NCBI RefSeq assembly: GCF_028621715.1 | Contig: NZ_CP117466.1 | Location: forward strand, 1,684,501 to 1,748,500 | Reading direction: 5' to 3' | DNA: 64,000 nt | DNA from: Paracoccus marcusii | Lineage (GTDB): Bacteria > Pseudomonadota > Alphaproteobacteria > Rhodobacterales > Rhodobacteraceae | In this document: positions 30,057 through 38,068 of the stretch, piece after piece | How positions within the stretch are numbered: the stretch's first letter is position 1 | Layout of the letters: every line of letters starts with the position of its first letter | Made by a program: the position numbers and the translations under genes | Notes under the pieces: generated by a model | What the model saw: the letters and a program-made list of their open reading frames with translations, nothing else | Told to the model about the DNA's origin: nothing | The model's database searches: none

Positions 30057-31171
30057 CCGAAGCCAAGCCGATGATCGAATGTCAGGGCGTCCACAAGTAT
30101 TACGGCGACTATCACGCGCTGCGCGGGATCGACCTGACCATCCGGGCCGGAGAGTTCTTCTCCCTGCTAGGCCCGTCAGGCTGCGGCAAGACCACGCTTC
30201 TGCGCACCATCGCGGGCTTCGAGGACATCAGCGACGGCGCCATCCTGATCGGCGGCAAGCGCATGGAGGAGGTGCCCGCGAACAAGCGGCCCACCAATAT
30301 GGTGTTCCAGTCCTATGCCATCTTCCCGCACCTGACCGTCGCCGAGAACGTGGCCTTCGGCCTGCGCCGCGATCCGCGCAGCAAGGCCGAAAAGGCCGCC
30401 GCGGTTGAGGAGGCGCTGGCCATGGTCGGGCTCAAGGGATACGGCGCGCGATCCGCGCATGCCCTGTCGGGCGGCCAGCGGCAGCGGGTGGCACTGGCCC
30501 GCGCGCTGATCCTCAAGCCCAAGGTGCTGCTTCTGGACGAGCCGCTGTCGGCCCTGGACCGCAAGATGCGAGAGCAGATGCAGGTCGAGCTGATCAAGCT
30601 GCAGCGTCAGGTCGGCATCACCTTCGTCCTGGTCACCCATGACCAGGAGGAGGCGCTGGTCATGTCCGACCGCATCGCCGTCATGTTCGAGGGCGAGATC
30701 GCGCAGCTGGACGGCCCCGAGGCGCTGTATGCCCGCCCGGCCACGCGGCGGGTCGCGGATTTCATCGGGGTGATGAACTTTCTGCCCGCCACGATCCTGT
30801 CCGAGGCGGGCGGCACGGTCACCGTCGATGTCGCGGGCCTGGGTACGGTCGAGCTGCCCGAACGTCAGGTCAGCCGCGCCAATCCCGACGATGCGGGTGC
30901 CGTGATCGGTTTCCGCCCCGAGACGATGACCCTGGTCGGTTCGGGCGCGACCCACACGCAGCCACGCGAGACCAACGCCACCATCGACGAGGTCGTCTAT
31001 TACGGCGACATGACCTATTACGACCTGCGCCTGGACGGCGTGGCGCGGGGCGACGGCAAGTCGCGCACGGTCCGCATCTCGATGCGCAACGTCTTCGGCC
31101 GCGACGTGCAGGAGGTCGGGACGCGGACCCGGTTGGCCTGGTCGCCCGGATCGCTGGTGCTGTTCCGCTGA
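30053..31171 (+). CDS. potA: Polyamine-type ABC importer ATPase (PotA-like)
   Basis: A 372-residue ATPase. Walker A GPSGCGKTT near 45, Q-loop FQSYAIFPHLTV, signature LSGGQRQRV, Walker B VLLLDEP, then a C-terminal TOBE domain (about 290-370) typical of PotA/CysA-type transporters. GTG 30053 is chosen because GGAGGG lies six bases before it and it overlaps the potC stop; ATG 30071 is the alternative. No periplasmic binding protein gene accompanies potBCA here, so that component must be elsewhere. Confidence 0.92.
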   Translation: MTEAKPMIECQGVHKYYGDYHALRGIDLTIRAGEFFSLLGPSGCGKTTLLRTIAGFEDISDGAILIGGKRMEEVPANKRPTNMVFQSYAIFPHLTVAENVAFGLRRDPRSKAEKAAAVEEALAMVGLKGYGARSAHALSGGQRQRVALARALILKPKVLLLDEPLSALDRKMREQMQVELIKLQRQVGITFVLVTHDQEEALVMSDRIAVMFEGEIAQLDGPEALYARPATRRVADFIGVMNFLPATILSEAGGTVTVDVAGLGTVELPERQVSRANPDDAGAVIGFRPETMTLVGSGATHTQPRETNATIDEVVYYGDMTYYDLRLDGVARGDGKSRTVRISMRNVFGRDVQEVGTRTRLAWSPGSLVLFR

Positions 31172-31184
31172 GGCGCGCGGCGCC

Positions 31185-32513
31185 TTAGCGCGGCGTCAGC
31201 CTGACCCAGATCCCGTCGCGCGCCCGGATCGTCAGCCGCGCCACGGGCATCGGCCGGCGGTCGGTCACCTCCAGCCGCCACCGCGCGGTGATCGCGGCCA
31301 GCATCACCACACCTTCCACCATGGCCAGCCCCGCGCCGGGGCAGGCCCGCGGCCCTGCGGAAAACGGCAGGAAGGCCGCGCGCGCGCTGGCCTTGCCGTC
31401 GGGGCTGTCCCATCGGGCGGGGTCGAAATCGTCGGGCCGGTCCCACAGCCGGTTGTGCCGGTGCAGATGCCACGGAGAGATCACCAGCTGCGCCCCGCGC
31501 GGCACGGCCCGGTCGCGGAACGTCTCGGGGGCGGTGGCCTCGCGCACGAACATCGCGACGGCCGGATACAGGCGCAGCGCCTCGCGGAACACGGCGCGGG
31601 TCGCCCGCAACCCGCCGACGCTGGCAAAGTCGTCCAGGGTCGCGGCCTCCGCCGCGACACGCTCCTGCCAGTCGGGATGGGCGGCCAGCAGCCACAGCGC
31701 CCAGGCCAGGACCGAGGCGCTGGTCTCGTGCCCGGCCAGGAACATCACCGCGACCTGGTCGATCATCTCGGCTTCGGAAAACGGCGTGCCGGTCTCGGGG
31801 TCGGGCGTGGTCATGATCCGCGTGGCCAGATCGTCGGGCGCGGTGCCCGCCGCGATGGCCCGGCGACGCGCGCGCACCAGATCGCCGATCAGCCCGCGGA
31901 TGCGCGCGGCAGTGGCGCGGGTCCGGCGCGAATGGGGCCGCGGCATCCAGGCGGGCAGGGGCAGCAGGGCCGCGAGATTCACCAGGGGCTGCGCGGCCTG
32001 ATGGTCGCGGAACGCCTCGAACACATCCGTCGCGATGCGGTGTTCGACGGGCAGCGAGAACAGCGTGCGAAAGATCACGTCGGCGGCGGCATGGGCGGCC
32101 TGCGGCTCGATGTCCTGCACTCCCGCCGTCAGCCGCTGGCTGGCCGCGCGCGCGGCGGCCAGCACGGCGGGAAAGCTGTCGCGCAGGCGGCCGCCGTCAA
32201 ACGCCGGGTCGATGATGCGCCGCTGGCGCGCCCAGTCCGCGCCGTTCGCGATGAAGACGCCGTTGCCCAACAGCGGCGCCAGACCCTCGCGCATGCGGTT
32301 CGATTTCGGGAAATCGACCGGCCGATCCTGCAGGATCAGCCGGATCAGCGCCGGGTCGTTGCAGAAGAAGCTGTGGATCACCGGACTGCGGAATTCCGCC
32401 ATCCACGCGCCGTACAGGCGTTCCGGCAGCGCACCCAGCAGGTCGCGCCTGAACCCGCGGATCAGCCCGCGCAGGGTGCCGCGCCCCTCCGCTCCCCGGG
32501 GCCGGGGCGTCAC
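31185..32513 (-). CDS. Cytochrome P450 (second of two)
   Basis: A 442-residue P450. I-helix AGHETSA (near 260), K-helix REALRLYP and heme-binding FSAGPRACPGAG with axial Cys are intact. It differs clearly from the P450 at 5484-6839. Its ATG overlaps the stop of the serine-hydrolase gene (four bases), so the two proteins are made together. The redox partner is not encoded nearby. Substrate unknown; the coupling with a membrane-associated hydrolase suggests a lipid-like substrate, which is inference only. Confidence 0.92.
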   Translation of the reverse strand: MTPRPRGAEGRGTLRGLIRGFRRDLLGALPERLYGAWMAEFRSPVIHSFFCNDPALIRLILQDRPVDFPKSNRMREGLAPLLGNGVFIANGADWARQRRIIDPAFDGGRLRDSFPAVLAAARAASQRLTAGVQDIEPQAAHAAADVIFRTLFSLPVEHRIATDVFEAFRDHQAAQPLVNLAALLPLPAWMPRPHSRRTRATAARIRGLIGDLVRARRRAIAAGTAPDDLATRIMTTPDPETGTPFSEAEMIDQVAVMFLAGHETSASVLAWALWLLAAHPDWQERVAAEAATLDDFASVGGLRATRAVFREALRLYPAVAMFVREATAPETFRDRAVPRGAQLVISPWHLHRHNRLWDRPDDFDPARWDSPDGKASARAAFLPFSAGPRACPGAGLAMVEGVVMLAAITARWRLEVTDRRPMPVARLTIRARDGIWVRLTPR

Positions 32514-33673
32514 CGCGCGCCCACGGGCCGGGTGATCCGCCCCGGCGACGGCTTGCGCCCGGCGAACCGCTGCGCCAGCGTCCGCGGCCCGGCGGTGATC
32601 GCGAAATAGTCGTAATCGCCCGGCCGATCAAAGGCGCACAGATACTGGAAGTGCAGCTTGAACCATCGGTTCCTCAACGCGGCCTGCCGGTCCGGCGACA
32701 GCGTGTGCGTGAACGCCGCCGAAATCACCAGCGGCCAGCGCTGGTCCGGGCCGGCCTGTCCGCAGACCGCCACGGGATCGCACAGCGCGAAACAGCAGGC
32801 ATCGCCCGGTGCCGTCACGTCCAGCCAGAACAGTCGGTCGCTGCGCGCAAGCCAGCCCAGATCGTCGCGCAGCCGCCCGGCATCGGGCAGGAACGCCGCC
32901 ATCGGCACCACATGCCCAAGCGTCAGCAGCGACAGCGCCGGGCCGGGTTTGACACGTTCGCGCAGCAGATCGGCCATCAGCGACACCGCCAGATAGGCGC
33001 CCGAGGAATGGCCGACGACCAGCACCTCGTCCGGTCCGTCGTCCAGGATCGCCGTCAGGCGGGCGCGAAACTGGGCCAGCCGGTCCTCCAGCGCGGGGGG
33101 ATAAGCGCCGCGATGGCGCGCGGTGAAGGCGTAATCGTGCATCAGGTAATAGGCGAACAGCCGGTGATCCAGCCGCCGCCCCAGGACCAGCACGCCCCAG
33201 GCCACCGTCACCCCGACGGGCAGGCCCTGCCAGCCGCCGACCAGCCACGCCGCCAGCCCCCCAGCCAGCAAAGCCAGCGCCAGCTGTGCCAGCAGCACCG
33301 CGATGGGATAAAGCGCCGCGATGACCGGCCCGCGCCGCAACCGCATCAGCCGCGACAGGGTGCCCGTCGCGATATAGGTCCAGGACGTCCGCGCCAGCTG
33401 TGCGAACGTCCCCGCGATGCCCTGCCGCATCGAGGCTTGCACGATGTCGGACCACAGCGCGACCTCGATCACGGTGGTGGTGTCGCGACCCTCGACCCGG
33501 CCGTGGACGGCCCAGGCAAAGCCCTGCGCCTGCGCCTTGGTGATGCGCAGCCGGTGGCCCGAAATCCGCGCCTGATCCGCGGCCTCGCGCCGATACAGCT
33601 CGCGATAGCGGCGCGGCGGGATGGGGTCGAAACCCGGCAGGTACAGGACGTGGCGGCGGAACGGTGCGGTCAT
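32510..33673 (-). CDS. Membrane-associated alpha/beta-hydrolase-like protein
   Basis: A 387-residue protein. It starts RRHVLYLPGFDPIPPRRYRE, an oxyanion-like LPGFD loop, has two hydrophobic helices in the middle (about 115-145 and 150-166), then EVLVVGHSSGAYLAVSL with a GHSSG nucleophile elbow (Ser223). A catalytic Asp and His further on are likely, but I cannot fix them. The insertion of a helical hairpin between the first strand and the elbow is unusual for this fold and suggests a membrane-surface lipase or esterase. It is coupled to the P450 and follows the M48 peptidase gene on the same strand. Confidence 0.7.
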   Translation of the reverse strand: MTAPFRRHVLYLPGFDPIPPRRYRELYRREAADQARISGHRLRITKAQAQGFAWAVHGRVEGRDTTTVIEVALWSDIVQASMRQGIAGTFAQLARTSWTYIATGTLSRLMRLRRGPVIAALYPIAVLLAQLALALLAGGLAAWLVGGWQGLPVGVTVAWGVLVLGRRLDHRLFAYYLMHDYAFTARHRGAYPPALEDRLAQFRARLTAILDDGPDEVLVVGHSSGAYLAVSLMADLLRERVKPGPALSLLTLGHVVPMAAFLPDAGRLRDDLGWLARSDRLFWLDVTAPGDACCFALCDPVAVCGQAGPDQRWPLVISAAFTHTLSPDRQAALRNRWFKLHFQYLCAFDRPGDYDYFAITAGPRTLAQRFAGRKPSPGRITRPVGAR

Positions 33674-33732
33674 GGGGGCCCTTGACTGTCCGGCACCACC
33701 TTAGGTGGAAATGCCGCCGCGGCAAGACCCGG

Positions 33733-34416
33733 TCAGCCGCGCCAGCTTGCCTCGTGCGCCTCGATCGCGGCGATGCGGCGGGCGGCGGGGGGGTGGGACA
33801 GGAACCATGCGGGGGCGCCTGCGCCACCGCTGCCGGTCAGGCGGTCCAGCTTGCGGAACAGCGACTTCTGCGGGGCGGTGCCAAGGCCCGCCTTGATCAT
33901 CAGGGCGCTGGCGAAACGGTCGGCCTCGAACTCGTCCTGGCGCGACAGGCGGGCGGCGACGGCGGTCGCGATCAGGTTGGCGATCCAGGCGCCGATGCCC
34001 GGCAGGATGCGCCCCAGAACCCCGGCCAGCGCCATGCGGATCGCGTTCTGGCCCGCGAAATCGATCATCCGGCGGCGCGAATGGCCCAGGCTGACATGGC
34101 CCAGTTCGTGCGCGATGACGCTGGCCAGTTCCTCGGGCGTGACCTCTTCGGCGTCCAGCTTGCGCAGAAAGCCGCGGGTCAGGAAGATGCGCCCGTCGGG
34201 GGCGGCAAGGCCGTTCACCGGCTCGATCTCATAGACATGGGCGCGGATCGGGGGCAGGTCCATCGCGCGGCCAAGCCGGTCCAGCATGGGCGTCAGGCGC
34301 GGATGGGTCAGGGGCGTGGCCTTCTGGTTCAGCTCCTGGCGCAGGCGCCATGCGGAAAAGAACCACATCGCGACCAGGTACAGCGCCAGCAGGATGAAGG
34401 GCAGGTAACGCATCAT
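33733..34416 (-). CDS. M48-family zinc metallopeptidase
   Basis: A 227-residue protein with one N-terminal membrane helix (4-22) and an M48 peptidase domain: HELGH at 103-107 (two zinc His and the catalytic Glu) and the third ligand in DEFEADRFA (Glu164). It has the C-terminal SHPP-AARI motif of the Ste24/HtpX/LoiP group. Such proteases degrade misfolded membrane or outer-membrane proteins. ATG 34416 or 34413 begins it. It lies five bases after the DedA-type gene. Confidence 0.88.
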   Translation of the reverse strand: MMRYLPFILLALYLVAMWFFSAWRLRQELNQKATPLTHPRLTPMLDRLGRAMDLPPIRAHVYEIEPVNGLAAPDGRIFLTRGFLRKLDAEEVTPEELASVIAHELGHVSLGHSRRRMIDFAGQNAIRMALAGVLGRILPGIGAWIANLIATAVAARLSRQDEFEADRFASALMIKAGLGTAPQKSLFRKLDRLTGSGGAGAPAWFLSHPPAARRIAAIEAHEASWRG

Positions 34417-34421
34417 GGCCC

Positions 34422-35003
34422 TTATATGGCGGCGCCGGACCGGCGATGCCAGAGCCTGCGCCCCGCCCAGATTGCCGCAGCCAGCATCGCGGCCGCCGCA
34501 AGTGCCTTGAGCGCCGCGGCCTCGTCCCCGCGAAAGCCGCGCCCGGCCAGATGCCCCGCGCCCAGATGCAGCGTGGCCCAGATCGCCTCTCCGGGGACCG
34601 AGGCGGCCATGAACCGCGCCAGCGACACCCCCGCGGCCCCCGCGACGTAGTTGGTGGCCGGACCAAGCGGCGTGACCAGCCAGCGCGACAGGAACACCGC
34701 TCCCGCGCCGCGCCGGGCGATCAGCGCCTGCGCCCGCGCCAGGATCGCCCCCCGCCTGCCGCGCATCAGCCACGGCCGCATCCGGCGCGCCAGCAGGAAC
34801 GCCGCCGCGTCGCCCGCGCTGGCCCCCAGCACCGCGCCCGCGCCGATCAGCCCCAGGTCCAGGTGCCCGGTCCCCGTCAGCGCCCCCGCTGCCACCAGCA
34901 CCGCCGAGGTCGGCACCGGGACCATCATGCAGGACAGGAACGCCATCACCCCCACCAGCCACGGCCCCCAGACCGGCAGCAGGGCCGTCAGCTGGGCGAT
35001 CAT
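34422..35003 (-). CDS. DedA/VTT-domain membrane protein
   Basis: A 193-residue inner-membrane protein of the DedA superfamily, linked to lipid scrambling/undecaprenyl-phosphate recycling and membrane potential. It contains VPVPTSAVLVAAGALTG (glutamate replaced), GDAAAFLLAR, and FLSRWLVTPLGPATNYVAGAAG (the F-x-R/G-P motif). About five helices. The expected acidic residue in the first reentrant loop is absent (PVPTSAV), so transport activity may differ. ATG 35003 overlaps the VWA gene stop by four bases. Confidence 0.82.
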   Translation of the reverse strand: MIAQLTALLPVWGPWLVGVMAFLSCMMVPVPTSAVLVAAGALTGTGHLDLGLIGAGAVLGASAGDAAAFLLARRMRPWLMRGRRGAILARAQALIARRGAGAVFLSRWLVTPLGPATNYVAGAAGVSLARFMAASVPGEAIWATLHLGAGHLAGRGFRGDEAAALKALAAAAMLAAAIWAGRRLWHRRSGAAI

Positions 35004-36181
35004 CCCAGCACCCGCATGGCGCGCGTCAGCCCGTCCAGCGTCAGGGGCAGCATCCGGTCGGGAAAGACCTGCTGCACCATGCCGATGGATTGGGTGTATC
35101 CCCAATGCGACTCGGGGACGGGGTTCAGCCAGACATGGTCGGGCCAGGCCCCGGCAAGGCGCTGCAGCCAGACCTGCCCGGATTCGGGATTCCAGTGTTC
35201 GTTGGCCCCGCCCGGCACCGCGATCTCGTAGGGCGACATCGACGCGTCGCCCACCACGATGCATTTGTAGTCGCGGCCATAGCGGTGCAGCACGTCCCAG
35301 GTGGGCGTCTGCGCGTCCCACCGGCGGCGGTTGTCGGTCCAGACGCCTTCGTACAGGCAGTTGTGGAAATAGAAATGCTGCATGTGCTTGAATTCGGCGC
35401 GGGCGGCGCTGAACAGCTCGTCCACGACGCGGATATGGTCGTCCATGCTGCCGCCCACGTCCAGGAACAGCAGCACCTTGACCGCGTTGCGCCGTTCGGG
35501 CCGCGTCTGCACGTCGATATAGCCGTGGTCGGCGGTGGCGCGGATCGTGCCGGGCAGGTCCAGCTCGTCCGCGGCGCCGTGTCGCGCCCACTGGCGCAGG
35601 CGCTTCAGCGCGACCTTGATGTTGCGGGTGCCCAGTTCGGCGGTGTCGTCGAAATCGCGGAACTCGCGCTTGTCCCAGACCTTGACGGCGCGGCGGTGGC
35701 GGCTGCCGTCCTGGCCGATGCGCACGCCTTCGGGGTTGTAGCCATAGGCACCGAAGGGCGAGGTGCCCGCGGTGCCGACCCACTTGTTGCCGCCCTGATG
35801 GCGCCCCTGCTGTTCGGCCAGCCGCTTGCGCAGCGTATCCATCAGCGCCTGCAGGCTGCCCAGGCCCTGGACCTGCGTCTTATCGTCGTCCGACAGCAGC
35901 TTTTCGGCCAGCTTCTCCAGCCACCCCTCGGGCAGGGCGCGGGGGTCCAGCAGGTCGCCGACATCGACCTGCTCAAGCCCCGAGAACGTGTCCGAGAACG
36001 CGCGGTCGAAGCGGTCGATATGGCGTTCGTCCTTGACCAGCACCAGCCGGGCCAGGCCGTGGAACCCCTCGACCGTCATGCCGTCCAGGCCGGCGCCCAT
36101 GCCCTCCATCAGATCCAGCCATTCCCGCAGCGAGACGGGAACCCCGTGCCTGCGCAGATTGTCCAGAAAGGGCAGGAACAT
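35000..36181 (-). CDS. VWA-domain protein of the CoxE-like family
   Basis: A 393-residue cytoplasmic protein with a von Willebrand A domain in its C-terminal half: LLFLDVGGSMDDH (a MIDAS-like D-x-G-x-S, one residue different from D-x-S-x-S) near 230. These COG3552-type proteins usually act with a MoxR-type AAA ATPase as chaperones for metal-cofactor or respiratory complexes. No MoxR gene is in this window. The Gly in place of the first MIDAS Ser is an oddity. Its start overlaps the small membrane gene stop, and the DedA gene overlaps its end. Confidence 0.85.
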   Translation of the reverse strand: MFLPFLDNLRRHGVPVSLREWLDLMEGMGAGLDGMTVEGFHGLARLVLVKDERHIDRFDRAFSDTFSGLEQVDVGDLLDPRALPEGWLEKLAEKLLSDDDKTQVQGLGSLQALMDTLRKRLAEQQGRHQGGNKWVGTAGTSPFGAYGYNPEGVRIGQDGSRHRRAVKVWDKREFRDFDDTAELGTRNIKVALKRLRQWARHGAADELDLPGTIRATADHGYIDVQTRPERRNAVKVLLFLDVGGSMDDHIRVVDELFSAARAEFKHMQHFYFHNCLYEGVWTDNRRRWDAQTPTWDVLHRYGRDYKCIVVGDASMSPYEIAVPGGANEHWNPESGQVWLQRLAGAWPDHVWLNPVPESHWGYTQSIGMVQQVFPDRMLPLTLDGLTRAMRVLG

Positions 36182-36345
36182 CAGCTCATCCGATGAACGA
36201 TGATCGTGGCGACAACGCCGATCATGGCCAGGCCAAGCGCGAAGGCCACCGCATACTGGATGCGGTCGGCGCGCGTGCCGCCCAGCTGGCCGGCGCGGCG
36301 CCAGCCCAGGATGGCACCGATGATGACGGCTGCGATGACGATCAT
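36181..36345 (-). CDS. Small two-helix membrane protein
   Basis: A 54-residue protein with two membrane helices (about 2-15 and 31-50) joined by a basic loop (WRRAGQLGGTRADRIQ). ATG 36345 has GGAAGGA upstream; a longer frame without a ribosome site continues further. First gene of the six-gene minus-strand run: its TGA shares a base with the next ATG. No known function. Confidence 0.7.
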   Translation of the reverse strand: MIVIAAVIIGAILGWRRAGQLGGTRADRIQYAVAFALGLAMIGVVATIIVHRMS

Positions 36346-36469
36346 GACGGTCCTTCCCGTGGCACCCAAGGCCCCCAGCAGATACCGCGCCCGGCCCCCG
36401 CCCGCAACCGCGACCGCTTGTCCCCGCGCGGCCGTGCCACTAGCGTCGCCACCGGGACGGAGGATCGGC

Positions 36470-38068
36470 ATGCAGGATTTCGGGGATTACGACTATATCA
36501 TCGTGGGCGCGGGCTCGGGCGGGTGCGTGCTGGCGAACCGGCTGTCGGCCGATCCCGCGAACCGGGTCCTGCTGCTGGAGGCGGGGGGGCATGACAACCG
36601 CTTCTGGGTGCATGTGCCGGTGGGCTATCTCTATGCGATGGGCAACCCGACCCTGGACTGGTGCTATCAGACAGAACCGGAACCCGGTCTGAACGGGCGC
36701 CGCCTGAACTATCCGCGCGGGCGCGTTCTGGGCGGGTGTTCGTCAATCAACGGCATGATCTACATGCGCGGGCAGGCGGCCGATTACGACCGCTGGCGGC
36801 AGATGGGCAACGCGGGCTGGTCCTGGTCCGACGTGCTGCAGCATTTCCGCGCGACGGAGCGTCATTACGAACCGGCCTGCGACATCCACGGCGACCAAGG
36901 CGAATTGCGGGTCGAACAGCAGCGGCTGCGCTGGCCGATCCTGGACGCGGTGGCCCAGGCCGCGCAGGAGCTGGGCCTGCCCGCCAACCCTGACTTCAAC
37001 CGGGGCGACAACCTGGGCGTCGGCTATTTTCCGGTCACGCAGCGCAAGGGCATCCGCTGGAACGCAAGGAAGGCCTTCCTGAACCCCGCCCGCGGCCGCC
37101 CCAACCTGCGGATCGAGACGGATGCCCAGGTCCTGCGCCTGCAGATGGACGGCCGCCGCGTCACGGGCGTCCTGTTCGACCAGCACGGCCAGCGCCGGCT
37201 GGCGCGCGCGCGGGGCGAGGTGATCCTGGCCGCGGGCGCAGTCAATTCGCCCGCGTTGCTGGAACTGTCGGGCATCGGTCAGCCGGACCGCCTGGCGGCC
37301 TTGGGCATCGCGCCCGTCCATGCCCTGCCGGGGGTGGGCGAGAACCTGCAGGATCACCTGCAGCTGCGCACCGTGTTCCGTATCCGCGGCGCGCGGACGT
37401 TGAACGACCGGGCGCGGACGATCTGGGGCAAGGCCGGCATCGCGCTGGAATACGCGCTGCGCCGGACGGGGCCGATGGCGATGGCGCCCAGCCAGCTGGG
37501 GATATTCGCGAAATCGTCCGATGCGTTCGACACGCCCAACATCGAATATCACGTGCAGCCGTTGTCCCTGGGCAAGTTCGGCGACCCGCTGGACGATTTT
37601 TCGGGGCTGACGGTGTCGGTCTGCAACCTGCGGCCCGAAAGCACGGGGTCCGTGCACATCACCGCGCCCGATCCCCGGACGGCCCCCGCCATCGCGCCGC
37701 GCTATCTGACGACCGAGGGCGACCGACAGGTGGCCATCGACAGCCTGCGCCATGCGCGCCGCCTGATGGCGACCGCCCGCATGGCCGAATTCGCGCCCGA
37801 GGAGCACAAGCCGGGCGCGCATCTGCAAAGCGACGCCGATCTGGCGCAGGCGGCGGGAGAGGTCGGCACGACCATCTTCCACCCGGTCGGCACGACGCGG
37901 ATGGGGTCGGACCCGATGGCCGTGGTCGATGCGCAGCTGCGCGTGCACGGGCTGTCGGGCCTGCGCATCGCCGATGCCGGGGTGATGCCCGCGATCGTGT
38001 CGGGCAACACCCATGCACCGGTCACGATGATCGCGGACAAGGCGGCGGGGATGATCCTGGCGCGTTAG
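36470..38068 (+). CDS. GMC-family FAD-dependent oxidoreductase (choline dehydrogenase-like)
   Basis: A 532-residue flavoprotein that oxidises an alcohol. N-terminal FAD-binding motif IIVGAGSGGCVLANRL and LLLEAGG; GMC signature 1 GRVLGGCSSINGMIYMRG near 85; signature 2 GAVNSPALLELSGIG near 260; C-terminal catalytic HPVGTTRMG (His) and GNTHAPV (Asn-Thr-His). Substrates in the family include choline, glucose and long-chain alcohols; no bet genes are adjacent, so choline is not supported. Its end overlaps the convergent GH1 gene by four bases. Confidence 0.9.
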   Translation: MQDFGDYDYIIVGAGSGGCVLANRLSADPANRVLLLEAGGHDNRFWVHVPVGYLYAMGNPTLDWCYQTEPEPGLNGRRLNYPRGRVLGGCSSINGMIYMRGQAADYDRWRQMGNAGWSWSDVLQHFRATERHYEPACDIHGDQGELRVEQQRLRWPILDAVAQAAQELGLPANPDFNRGDNLGVGYFPVTQRKGIRWNARKAFLNPARGRPNLRIETDAQVLRLQMDGRRVTGVLFDQHGQRRLARARGEVILAAGAVNSPALLELSGIGQPDRLAALGIAPVHALPGVGENLQDHLQLRTVFRIRGARTLNDRARTIWGKAGIALEYALRRTGPMAMAPSQLGIFAKSSDAFDTPNIEYHVQPLSLGKFGDPLDDFSGLTVSVCNLRPESTGSVHITAPDPRTAPAIAPRYLTTEGDRQVAIDSLRHARRLMATARMAEFAPEEHKPGAHLQSDADLAQAAGEVGTTIFHPVGTTRMGSDPMAVVDAQLRVHGLSGLRIADAGVMPAIVSGNTHAPVTMIADKAAGMILAR

